Origin: Planctomycetota bacterium
GTDB taxonomy: Bacteria; Planctomycetota; SZUA-567; H5-PLA8
Reading direction: 5' to 3'
DNA: 64,000 bases
Assembly: GCA_027493525.1 (NCBI GenBank)
Contig: JAOSKN010000002.1
Coordinates: 1,893,326 to 1,957,325 of the forward strand
This document shows, one piece after another, positions 7,780-16,080 of this stretch. The position numbers were made by a program, and so were the translations under genes. Position 1 is the stretch's first letter; the number at the start of each line of letters is the position of its first letter. The notes beneath the pieces were generated by a model that did no database searches, was not told the DNA's origin, and was given only the letters and a program-made list of their open reading frames with translations.

Positions 7780-8726
7780 TAAGATTTCTTGCGGGCGGCG
7801 TTCCTGGCGTCGCGCTGCCGAACGCGCTCTCGGAACTTGGCCTCATCGACGAGACAGTAGCCGGTATCCGAGTCCTTACCCGCCTTCACCTCTGTCCATC
7901 GTTGCGCAGTTGAGAGCGACACGCCGTATTTCTTACATGCATCCATCCTGGGAATGGTGCCCGAATCGGTTGGCGAGGTGGCTGGGACTTGAGGTTCAAG
8001 TTCATTCGGAATCATTGTAAGTATCGCCCGTGCCCGCCGCAGATCGAGCAGGACCTTCTCCGCTTCCTGCTTCACGAGTTGCCGACAGTCCTCTGGGGCG
8101 AATTGCTTGGCATCGCGAACGAGCGCGGCTTGGTTCGTGAGGAACGGATGCAATTGCAGGTCCACATGCGAACGGAACCAGGGGCGCAGCGGCGTCAACG
8201 CAACCTCCAGGTTGGCGATGCGCTCATCCTGTGCCTTTCGTAAATCCTCAAGGCGCAGGGCATAGACTGGGTCCAACTCGTTGTAGATGGCCACGGCCTT
8301 GGATTCGACCTGTGCCTTGTCCTTGACCTCGGCAAGTCGTTGCTCTTCAGGCGTCCGGGACTTGCCCTTCCGGATGTTGGGCCTCACGAACCCTGAGCGC
8401 CGTCGCTGCTCGACTTCTGCCTCCAGTTCCTCGCGGGCGCGGCGGCAAACTACCCCCCACTTGGCGGCGTCGCGTTCAGGTAGCTGCTCCGGCGTCCTAA
8501 TCTCCTCGATCATCGTGATGATGCTGTCGATCATCGTCGTCGTCGGGATCATTACCGTCGGGATCGCCGCCCCAATCATCACCGGGTCCGCTGCCGGGAT
8601 CGTCTCCGGCAACGTGGACGATTTCGATTCTTCAGGAGGTCGCGCCGTCGGCTCCGATTCTTCGGCATCAATTGAAATCTCATCGGGCTCGCCCGGCTCC
8701 AGTACATCTTCGTCATCATTTTTCAT
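7779..8726 (-). CDS. Hypothetical coiled-coil protein with C-terminal helix-turn-helix-like segment
   Basis: 315 aa from the ATG at 8726, preferred over the upstream start at 8783 because AAGGAGT stands 8-10 bases before it. The first ~80 residues are acidic and low-complexity (DDEDVLEPGEPDEISIDAEE) and include an isoleucine/threonine-rich run. The middle (~80-240) is strongly helical with many Glu/Arg (RRAREELEAEVEQRRRSG, RLEDLRKAQDERIANLEVAL), suggesting a coiled coil. The end (MDACKKYGVSLSTAQRWTEV) looks like a helix-turn-helix. I do not recognise the family. It reads toward the excisionase operon, with the phased repeats in between. Confidence 0.68.
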   Translation of the reverse strand: MKNDDEDVLEPGEPDEISIDAEESEPTARPPEESKSSTLPETIPAADPVMIGAAIPTVMIPTTTMIDSIITMIEEIRTPEQLPERDAAKWGVVCRRAREELEAEVEQRRRSGFVRPNIRKGKSRTPEEQRLAEVKDKAQVESKAVAIYNELDPVYALRLEDLRKAQDERIANLEVALTPLRPWFRSHVDLQLHPFLTNQAALVRDAKQFAPEDCRQLVKQEAEKVLLDLRRARAILTMIPNELEPQVPATSPTDSGTIPRMDACKKYGVSLSTAQRWTEVKAGKDSDTGYCLVDEAKFRERVRQRDARNAARKKS

Positions 8727-8975
8727 GGCGACTGACTCCTTCCGATTGGTAACAAAAATCCCCAAAGCACAGTTAAGTGCCATCGTTTTGACCTCGGATC
8801 GAATGATCGAAGGGAAAGGAACTACAGAATTACTATGGGTGGCAGGTCAGACGAGACTTTTCGCATGGCCCGGCTCCATTACCTGGAAGGTAATGATTAT
8901 TGCCTGGCGGGCCTGTTAGGTCAACCGAATCGAATGGCTGTTGGGACCAGCCGCATACTCCACGCCGCGATGCGC

Positions 8976-9680
8976 TTAGACATCCAACCCTGCGCCGTGC
9001 TTGCGTAGCCATTCCTTGCGCTCACGATAGTCGGGCATCACCTTGTCCACTTCGTTCCAGAAGGCATCGGTGTGATCGAGTACGTGGAAGTGGCAGAGTT
9101 CGTGCACGACGATGTAATCGATGATGGTCTGCGGAGCCATCATGCACTTCCAGTGGAAGGCAAGATTCCCCTTCGGCGAACAGGTGGCCCAGCGCAGGTT
9201 GAGTTCCCTGACCTGGACCTTCCGGGGCGCGACGCCTACCTTCGGCGCATAGTAGGCCACCCGCTTCGAGATGCGGTCCATGCCGCGCGCGACGTAATAG
9301 TCGCGGAAAGCGGCCTTCGCGGCGGCGACCGAACCCCGGTCCACCAGGTCGCGGCGCAAGGAAAAGCGACCGCCGCTCAGCAATAGCGGCGCTTCCTGGT
9401 CGGCCACGAGCAACAGGCGATACGACCGGCCCAGGTAGAGAAACCCTTCGCCGTTACGGTATTCGCGCAGCACGCGCGTGGCGTTGAGGTCGCGCCATTC
9501 GGCGAGATTCTTGTATATCCAATACTGCTTGGCCTCGACCAAATCCTCGATGCGCTCGTCGGGAATCGCGTGGGGCGCGCGGACGAGCACTCGGCCGTCA
9601 CGCTCGATGACGATATCGGCCGTGGCGCGGGCGCTGCGCAAGAGCCGGTAGGGGACAGGGTTCTTCTTCGGGATGCTCAT
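8976..9680 (-). CDS. YgjP-like (M48-type) metallopeptidase, last gene of the R-M operon
   Basis: 234-aa protein of the YgjP/WLM group (DUF45, PF01863). The zinc motif H193-E-L-C-H197 is followed by H203 in HFHVLDHTDAFW. The preceding YYVARGMDRISKRV and LRWATCSPKGNLAFHWKCMM are family hallmarks. Members often sit at the 3' end of type I restriction operons next to hsdR, where their role is not settled. The start overlaps the hsdR stop by 4 bases, so it is translationally coupled. The length is normal for the family and no key residue is missing. Confidence 0.9.
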   Translation of the reverse strand: MSIPKKNPVPYRLLRSARATADIVIERDGRVLVRAPHAIPDERIEDLVEAKQYWIYKNLAEWRDLNATRVLREYRNGEGFLYLGRSYRLLLVADQEAPLLLSGGRFSLRRDLVDRGSVAAAKAAFRDYYVARGMDRISKRVAYYAPKVGVAPRKVQVRELNLRWATCSPKGNLAFHWKCMMAPQTIIDYIVVHELCHFHVLDHTDAFWNEVDKVMPDYRERKEWLRKHGAGLDV

Positions 9681-12600
9681 GGGATCAGCTCGTGGTGCCT
9701 CTTCTCGGCCAGTTTGACGATCTCCACCGCGACTCGCTCGTGCCGCTCGGTCAGCCCCGGAATGTCGGCCAACAGAATCTGCGTGTCGATCTCGCCCCTC
9801 AGCTTCCGTACCTCGATGGGCTTCTTCCAGAAGTCGATGATGTCGATGGTCGCCTGTAGCGTATCGACGACGGCGCTCATCAGCCCCTTCAACCGCTGCT
9901 TGTACTCCGAAGGCACGTCGCCGCCGTCGAAGGCAAGCTGAACCACGTAGTCGAAGAACGTGGCGGCCTCCCTGGAAAGCCCGTCGCTTCCGGCTTGCCG
10001 CCCCTCCGTCGCTTCCAGGCGGAGTTGCTCGTAACCTACGGACAGGGCCTCCCAGTTGTTTCGATGCTCCTGGATCAGCCGCTCCAGTTTCTCGCTGAGA
10101 CGCTTATAAAAGGCCGGGTCCTCGTCGAAGTGAACGGTGCAGTGTTTGCGGATCGCGTGCTCCATCTCGCTCGCCTTGGCCTCGGGATCGCCTTGGGCGT
10201 GCTTGCGCACGTTGGCGATGAAGTCCTCGGAGAGCAGTTCGATGGGCGGAATCCTCGGGTTGATGCCCAGGTCGATCAGGTGTTCGTTAATCAACGCCTT
10301 CACCTTCGCGCCCGCGTCGGCGATGTCGAGCGAATCGTCCTTGAAGCGCTCCTTGACCATGCGCAACAGGTATCCAAGGCGCCGCGCGGGTCCGCGATAG
10401 GGATGCCCCGCAGCGTTGGGCAGGATCAGGTTGAGGCTCTGGAGGAACTTCTTCAGGTACACCTCGAAGTCCGCACGGCGCTTGATATCCTGCATCGCGC
10501 CGACCGCCGCGTGCACTACCGCGATCTCGGCTTGCGGCGTCGGCAACGTCCCTTTCAGGAACGCTTCGATGTCAGAAATGCCCGCCGCAATGAAGTGGTG
10601 GAGAAGCCGCTGATACCGTTCTTCAAGGATCGGCACTTCGGTCAGCAGGCTCTTGAGGCCCTGCGCGATGTCCACGGCATCTTCCTTGGCGTAGATTCGC
10701 AGCGCATCGGTCAGGTGGTTGGCCAGGCCGATGTAATCGACGATAAAGCCCCGGTGCTTGTTCCGGCTCACGCGGTTCACGCGGGCAATGGCCTGCAACA
10801 GATTGTGCTCGCGCAGGCGCTTGTCGATGTACATGACCTGCTCCACCGGCGCGTCGAAGCCCGTCAGCAACATGTCGCAAACGATCAGGAACGCGATGCC
10901 CGTCAGGTCCTTGTCGGGATCGTCCAGGTCGAAGGGTTTACAGAAGTTCTGCACCGCGTTCCAGCGTTTGGCCTCCTTGCGCGCCTCGGTGATCGCGGCC
11001 AACTCGTTCGTTGGATCGGAAGACACCACGACGACGGCCTTCAGGAATTCGATGCGCCGCACGAGGTCCGCGTCGGGCTTCGGCTTGACCCGCTCGCGGT
11101 CCAGCCGTTCGGCGAGCGCCTTGCGGATGGCCTTCTGGTAGCGCAGGGCGGCGAGTTTCGAGTGGCAGACGACTTGCGCCTTGAAGCCGTCCGGCAGGAT
11201 GTTGTCTATGTAGTGGTCAACCAGGTCGCGGGCAATGGCCGCGATGCGCTTCTCCGCTTCGAGAATATCTCCGCTCGCGCCGTACTTCTTCTTGATCGCT
11301 TCGATCTCCTCATCCGTGCGCTGGCGGAAAAGGTCCTCGAACTTCGTGTCGAAGCCGTGCTTGTCCTTCAGCGCCGTATCCGCCGTGCGGCCTTCGTAGA
11401 GGATTTGCAGGGTCGTGCCGTCGCGTACCGCGTCCATCAGCTTGTAGGTGTCGATGTACTCCCCGAACCGCTTCACCGTGCGCTTAGTGCCGTATTGCTC
11501 TGAGATCAGGGGCGTGCCGGTAAAGGCGATGCGCGCGGCCTGCGGGAACGCCTCGAACAGGTTGTCACCCAGGTCGGAACTTTGCGTGCGGTGAGCCTCG
11601 TCGATCATCAGCAGGATGCGCTCGGACGGGTTGACCACGCCGAACGTATCCCCTGAGGGCACCTTCCCGTAGCTCGCCAGCGCTTCGGCGACGGTCGTGG
11701 GCAACTCTTCGGCGCGATCCATGAACTTGTGAACCATGACCATGTTCACGTCCGACGCCTCGCTGCTCAAGTGTTCGCGTAGTTGGGCGGTGCTCTCGAT
11801 GACGTTGACCTTGCCGCCGATCAGTCTGGCCGTGCCCGCAAGCTGCGTCTCCAGGTCGATGCGGTCGTTGACCAGCACAATCTTGATGTCCACGAGGTCC
11901 TCCGAGGCGCGCAGCATCCGTGCCACGAAGACCATCGTGAGCGACTTGCCGGAGCCTTGCGTGTGCCAGACCACGCCCGAACGTTCCTCGGGGGTCTTCC
12001 CCTTGCGCAGTCGCTCCACGATCCGGCGCGCGGCGCGGTACTGCTGGTAGCGGCAGACGACCTTCACGCGCTGGCCGGAATCCGTATCCATGAACACCGT
12101 GCAGGTCCGCAGCACGTCCAGCAGGATGTCGGGAGCCAGCAGCCCCTGAATCAACCGCTCCTGTTCGCGCACGGGGCCTTCAGGCAGGCTTGCCCGACTC
12201 TCCGGCCCCAGGTCTTTCCAGGCATGGAAATGCTCGTGGCCGGACGTGAGCGTGCCAAACTCGGCCTGCTCGCCGCACGTGCGGATCAGCAGGAGGTTCG
12301 AGTAGAACAAGCGCGGCTCGCCTTCGCGCAGACCGGCAGCGGCGGTCTCGGGCCGGGCGTTGCGGTAGCGCAACAATTGCTCGAATGCGGCGTGCATCGG
12401 GTTGGCCGTGGTCGCATCCCCGATCTTCGCCTCCACCACCACGAGCGGGATGCCGTTCACGAAGAGCACGAGGTCCGGGATGATGCAGGTCTTCACGCAG
12501 CCGGGCGTCTCGATGCGGAACTGGTTGATGGCGTGAAAGGTGTTCCGTTCGGGATGGGTGAAGTCGATCAGTTGGACCACCGGGTCCGCTTCGCCGGTAA

Positions 12601-12925
12601 GCTCGTTGACATCCACCTGCGCTTTGAGGAAGAGTGCCTGAACGGTCTCGTTGGCCTCCAGGAGCGTACGGTTGGGCTGCCGTTGCATCTGGTCGCGCAG
12701 GTCGTCAAGCTGGCGGTCGGTGAGCCACGCCTTGCCATCGGCGGTTTGATTGAGGCCCCGCACGGCCTGGCGGAACACTTCGGGCAGGAACCATTCCCGG
12801 AAGGTATGGCGCTGGCTCGCCGCCGGATCGGACGGGATGTGCCCGTGCCCCTGGTCGATGACGGTCCAGCCCAGCGCGGCGAGCCAATCCAGGAACGGCT
12901 TCTCGACATGGAGGTACTCGGACAT
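9677..12925 (-). CDS. hsdR: Type I restriction endonuclease, R (motor and nuclease) subunit
   Basis: 1082 aa, normal HsdR length. The N-terminal nuclease domain has the D-ExK core (D151, E165, K167 in DLVLF and VVEAKIGD). The SF2 translocase follows, with Walker A TQGSGKS near 325 and DEAH (LMIDEAHRTQ) near 440. Later helicase motifs include ARIAFTGTPL and GFDAPVEQVMYIDKRL, and a helical C-terminal domain binds the methylase core. In complex with HsdM and HsdS it translocates and cleaves unmodified DNA. It lies downstream of hsdM, hsdS and an AlbA-like gene, with a 142-bp gap before it, so it may have its own promoter there. It appears intact. Confidence 0.97.
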   Translation of the reverse strand: MSEYLHVEKPFLDWLAALGWTVIDQGHGHIPSDPAASQRHTFREWFLPEVFRQAVRGLNQTADGKAWLTDRQLDDLRDQMQRQPNRTLLEANETVQALFLKAQVDVNELTGEADPVVQLIDFTHPERNTFHAINQFRIETPGCVKTCIIPDLVLFVNGIPLVVVEAKIGDATTANPMHAAFEQLLRYRNARPETAAAGLREGEPRLFYSNLLLIRTCGEQAEFGTLTSGHEHFHAWKDLGPESRASLPEGPVREQERLIQGLLAPDILLDVLRTCTVFMDTDSGQRVKVVCRYQQYRAARRIVERLRKGKTPEERSGVVWHTQGSGKSLTMVFVARMLRASEDLVDIKIVLVNDRIDLETQLAGTARLIGGKVNVIESTAQLREHLSSEASDVNMVMVHKFMDRAEELPTTVAEALASYGKVPSGDTFGVVNPSERILLMIDEAHRTQSSDLGDNLFEAFPQAARIAFTGTPLISEQYGTKRTVKRFGEYIDTYKLMDAVRDGTTLQILYEGRTADTALKDKHGFDTKFEDLFRQRTDEEIEAIKKKYGASGDILEAEKRIAAIARDLVDHYIDNILPDGFKAQVVCHSKLAALRYQKAIRKALAERLDRERVKPKPDADLVRRIEFLKAVVVVSSDPTNELAAITEARKEAKRWNAVQNFCKPFDLDDPDKDLTGIAFLIVCDMLLTGFDAPVEQVMYIDKRLREHNLLQAIARVNRVSRNKHRGFIVDYIGLANHLTDALRIYAKEDAVDIAQGLKSLLTEVPILEERYQRLLHHFIAAGISDIEAFLKGTLPTPQAEIAVVHAAVGAMQDIKRRADFEVYLKKFLQSLNLILPNAAGHPYRGPARRLGYLLRMVKERFKDDSLDIADAGAKVKALINEHLIDLGINPRIPPIELLSEDFIANVRKHAQGDPEAKASEMEHAIRKHCTVHFDEDPAFYKRLSEKLERLIQEHRNNWEALSVGYEQLRLEATEGRQAGSDGLSREAATFFDYVVQLAFDGGDVPSEYKQRLKGLMSAVVDTLQATIDIIDFWKKPIEVRKLRGEIDTQILLADIPGLTERHERVAVEIVKLAEKRHHELIP

Positions 12926-12968
12926 CCCGGTCCTCTCCCGGCCCGAACGAATAGGCTACGGCCCTGGC

Positions 12969-13079
12969 TTAGCTAACTCCTAACCCTTTGTATTCACTTG
13001 CGTTGTGCGTTTGGGGCTGTCCCGAGAAAGCTAAAAAGAGAGCTAACGCTGCGCTCCCGAAGCCCGGTTAGCTAACTCC
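12969..13079. repeat. Pair of 12-bp direct repeats TTAGCTAACTCC
   Basis: Identical 12-mers lie at 12969-12980 and 13068-13079, 99 bp apart, filling the hsdR upstream gap. The second copy contains the stop codon of the AlbA-like gene. A related GAGAGCTAAC lies between them. They could be regulatory sites for hsdR or the scar of a small duplication. Confidence 0.45.
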
Positions 13080-14759
13080 CAGATTGCCCTGTTGGCCAGC
13101 CAAGACCCAGACCGCCCCTGGACCTCGCCCCTCACAGTCGAGTACCCCTTTGCGCCGCATTTCCTGGAACAGGTTTCTGATCCTGTTGGTCTTCTGTTCA
13201 AGGGAGAGCGCGTCGGGGAGCTTCTCCCGGAGAAACTTGTCCAGGTCCTCGCGCTTCGAGGGACCGAACTTTTCCAGATACGAGATTACCAGAGCCTTGT
13301 AGTGTTCCTTGTCCAAGCCCCGGTTCTTGATGTACTCCGCCTTCGTGTCCGTGGCGATAGCGATCCTTGAGGAAACAAACACGTTAAACTTGCGTCCCTC
13401 GACCAGCTTGCGAGACCTCAGACGCTTCAAGGTCTCATCGTCCACCGCGATGCGCTTCTGTACCTTGTCCAGGGCGATGACATCCATCAAGGTCAGGTCC
13501 GCGTCGCTCAGCAGCAGCCTGGTGTAGTTCTCGTCCAGCACGTGACCCGTCAGCCGCACGGCCACCTGCCCCGGGTCGGTCAGGTCGTAGTCCGGCATCG
13601 GAAAGCTACGCTCGCGCTGGCGGTTGAACATCCGTTTGATGCCGCTGCCGATGGTGTCGATCATGTTCAGGTTCACCATCGCCTGCGCCAGGAAGGCGTT
13701 CCGGTACACGTCCGGCGGGGCGTCCCGCTGGATCATCGCCTCCACCGAGCCGGGCAGGAACGAGCCCCGGTTGGTGAACAGCAACGACTCCGGCGTCTCC
13801 ACCACGTTGATCCGGCCCCCCTGGGCGTAATCCTGGTGCGCGATGCAGTTGTGCAGGGTCTCGCGGATCACCCAGGGATCGTACTGCGTCAGTTCGTGCG
13901 GGAACAGGGTCCCGCTCGGCAGTTGGCGGACGGTGAGGTTGCGGATCGCGGCCAGCACTTGGTCACTCGCGAGGATCAGCGGCGGGTCGAAGTGCCGGTA
14001 GTCCTTATCCTGGCCATGCTCGTCGCGTAAGACCCACGTGATGCGTGCCTGCGCGGGGGAGAGCTTGGGAGCCGCTTCCGCCTTGCCCAGCAGCAGCAGG
14101 GCCGCGCGCGTCACCGCGCCGTTGACGCACACCTTGGCTTTGTTCAGGAACGTCGCGTCGTCCCAACCGTCCACCTCGGCGGCGTGCGGCGGATGCTTCT
14201 CCTTGTATTGGGTGCGCGCGAAGGCCAGGGCTTGCGGATCCAGGTCGGCCAGCGTCGCCCCCGCGACGGTCTGGATCGACCAGTCTTCCCGGACCGCCTG
14301 CCCGCGTATCCGCTCAAGCTCTTCGAGATTGAGCGGCCCCAGGGATTCGCCGTCGCGGCCGTAGTAGTGCCCCTTCCATGAAGTTGGCTGGCCGCGTAGG
14401 GCGGCGGGAATCTCGAAGAGCAGTACGCGGCCGTTGGGATGCGCCAGTTCGTGGATCTCCACGAACGTCAAGCGCCCGGAGGTTTGGTCGGCGACCGTCT
14501 TCTTCAACGCATCGAGCGCCGTGCGGGAGTTCTTGAAGGTCGTCCCCACGATCCGGCGCGGCGGTAGGTTGGTCACGCCGAAGACCAGCCAGCCCTGGGG
14601 CTTGCCTTTCAGGTTGGCCTCGTTGCTCAACGCGGAAAAGTATTCGCCCAGTTTCTCAAGATCGTAGCCCGTCTTGGCTTCCTTGAACTCCACCCACTCC
14701 GTCTCGGCAGGGAGCGCCAGGAGTTCGTCGAGCTTGGCGCGGAGTTCGTCGGGCGTCAT
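13068..14759 (-). CDS. AlbA/Schlafen-like ATP-binding regulator inside the R-M operon
   Basis: 563 aa. Residues ~10-130 form an AlbA_2 (divergent AAA_4/Schlafen-like) domain: ETEWVEFKEAKTGYDLEKLG, KPQGWLVFGVTNLPPRRIVG. Residues ~260-400 form a C-terminal ATPase-like domain of the RecG-associated type with IRETLHNCIAHQDYAQGG. A winged-helix tail follows (~480-560). Such genes are frequently found among hsd genes, where they have been discussed as regulators or extra defence components. It overlaps hsdS by 4 bases (ATGA). A decayed tail of a similar family member lies at 653-916. Confidence 0.88.
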   Translation of the reverse strand: MTPDELRAKLDELLALPAETEWVEFKEAKTGYDLEKLGEYFSALSNEANLKGKPQGWLVFGVTNLPPRRIVGTTFKNSRTALDALKKTVADQTSGRLTFVEIHELAHPNGRVLLFEIPAALRGQPTSWKGHYYGRDGESLGPLNLEELERIRGQAVREDWSIQTVAGATLADLDPQALAFARTQYKEKHPPHAAEVDGWDDATFLNKAKVCVNGAVTRAALLLLGKAEAAPKLSPAQARITWVLRDEHGQDKDYRHFDPPLILASDQVLAAIRNLTVRQLPSGTLFPHELTQYDPWVIRETLHNCIAHQDYAQGGRINVVETPESLLFTNRGSFLPGSVEAMIQRDAPPDVYRNAFLAQAMVNLNMIDTIGSGIKRMFNRQRERSFPMPDYDLTDPGQVAVRLTGHVLDENYTRLLLSDADLTLMDVIALDKVQKRIAVDDETLKRLRSRKLVEGRKFNVFVSSRIAIATDTKAEYIKNRGLDKEHYKALVISYLEKFGPSKREDLDKFLREKLPDALSLEQKTNRIRNLFQEMRRKGVLDCEGRGPGAVWVLAGQQGNLGVS

Positions 14760-15364
14760 GCGGAGGCGGGCTCCGGCTCCGTTGCCTTCACCCGTACGCG
14801 GCCTGTCAGGAGATCGTGCATCAGACCGTGCTTGAGGTGGCGGAGCTTAGCAAGGTGAGTATGTGAAGTTATGACGAGTTGATCTTCGGCGAATAGCCTC
14901 TCGATAATTCGTGACTGCTCATTGGGGTTGCAGAAGGGGAAAATCAAACGTTCCATAACTGTGTTGTTAAGGCTGGGCATTGTCGTCCCGACCGCCATTC
15001 CAGCGATTTGACGTTGAATCAGGTCATGCCGATAGGCACATGCAGCATAATCAGCCCTAAGATCACAGCTACCAAGACGGAGCATAAAGCAGCCGGTTCC
15101 GCACACCCAGCCCTCCTGGGACTCCTTGATTGCCGCTGCTCGTGAGAGATCGCCTCGCCTTGCGATGACCACATCACCAACTCGCATCCGATGGCGGGAC
15201 AATTCTTTCGCCTTGTCCTCCTCAACCTTGGCGATTTGATCGGTCCAGACCAGCCCATCGTTAATGTCTTGCGGCATCACAACGGGCACACCTTCCTGTT
15301 CGTATTCATACGCATGAAGCTGGCTACCAAATGGTCCAGTTTGTAGGTGGCCTCCGCATTTCAT
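14756..15364 (-). CDS. hsdS: Type I R-M specificity subunit, distal half (TRD2)
   Basis: 202 aa covering the second target-recognition domain and the distal conserved helix of HsdS: MKCGGHLQTGPFGSQLHAYE, VVIARRGDLSRAA, VGTTMPSLNNTV, LRHLKHGLMHDLLTGRVRV. The start lies 5 bases after the stop of the proximal half. In the frame of this half, the bases just upstream encode DEAPHLYKESALGWIPKEWE, the usual HsdS inter-domain linker. The gene is therefore one HsdS split by a frameshift in the CG run at 15448-15453. It could still be made by reinitiation as a half-subunit. Confidence 0.82.
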   Translation of the reverse strand: MKCGGHLQTGPFGSQLHAYEYEQEGVPVVMPQDINDGLVWTDQIAKVEEDKAKELSRHRMRVGDVVIARRGDLSRAAAIKESQEGWVCGTGCFMLRLGSCDLRADYAACAYRHDLIQRQIAGMAVGTTMPSLNNTVMERLIFPFCNPNEQSRIIERLFAEDQLVITSHTHLAKLRHLKHGLMHDLLTGRVRVKATEPEPASA

Positions 15365-15369
15365 CAGGA

Positions 15370-16080
15370 TTACCCCAAGCAGAATCCCTTCCCACTCCTT
15401 CGGTATCCACCCAAGCGCGGATTCCTTGTAGAGGTGCGGGGCCTCGTCGCGCGGGGGCGGAGGTGGCCGTCGGGCGTGACGCCGCGCGTGAACAGGTCGT
15501 GCATTAGCCCCGCCTTCACCTGCCGCAACTTCTCGATCAGCGCCTCCGTCTGCTCAATCGCCTCATCCACCGTCGAAAGAATCTCGGCGATGCGCCGCTG
15601 CTGAAGCAATGGCGCTAGAGGGATTCGAGTCGAAGCGATCGCTGAGGAGGACAAGCCGTAGCGAGTGGACCCATTGGCAAGCCGGGAATAATACGTGGCG
15701 GTGGTTTTGGTGGCGAGTTGCATCGCCAAATAGATAGGATGAATCGCTTTCCGATTCGGCCTGATGAGTGCGAGATGGTATCCGCACACCAATTTTGGGA
15801 TATCGTCCAGGACCACCGCTGGGATTCCTATGTCGTCCGGCGTTTCGGAGTCCTTAGTGATTATCACATCACCCTTTTCGATTCCGAAGCGTTCGACTTC
15901 AGCATGGGAAGCAGATGCGTCCATATAGGCTCGGTCGGCGGTAACGTAGCCACCGTTGCCATACACATCCATGTAGTTGCACAACCGGACTGCCAATTCG
16001 CCCGGTGTTGATTTCTTATCAACGTTACTGAAGCGAATATCCGCAACGTCGGCAAGTTTCACATTGGGCCACTCACTCAT
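15370..16080 (-). CDS. hsdS: Type I R-M specificity subunit, proximal half (TRD1)
   Basis: 236 aa. TRD1 covers ~1-150 (VRLCNYMDVYGNGG, GDVIITKDSETPDDIGIPAV). The first conserved coiled region follows (LLQQRRIAEILSTVDEAIEQ, LIEKLRQVKAGLMHDLFTRG). The last ~28 residues, after DGHLRPRAT, are out of frame relative to normal HsdS and end at TAA 15370-15372. Removing one CG from (CG)3 at 15448-15453 restores the standard linker and continues into the distal half. It overlaps hsdM by 8 bases. Truncated single-TRD HsdS proteins can dimerise and remain active, so a functional split is possible. Confidence 0.85.
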   Translation of the reverse strand: MSEWPNVKLADVADIRFSNVDKKSTPGELAVRLCNYMDVYGNGGYVTADRAYMDASASHAEVERFGIEKGDVIITKDSETPDDIGIPAVVLDDIPKLVCGYHLALIRPNRKAIHPIYLAMQLATKTTATYYSRLANGSTRYGLSSSAIASTRIPLAPLLQQRRIAEILSTVDEAIEQTEALIEKLRQVKAGLMHDLFTRGVTPDGHLRPRATRPRTSTRNPRLGGYRRSGKGFCLG

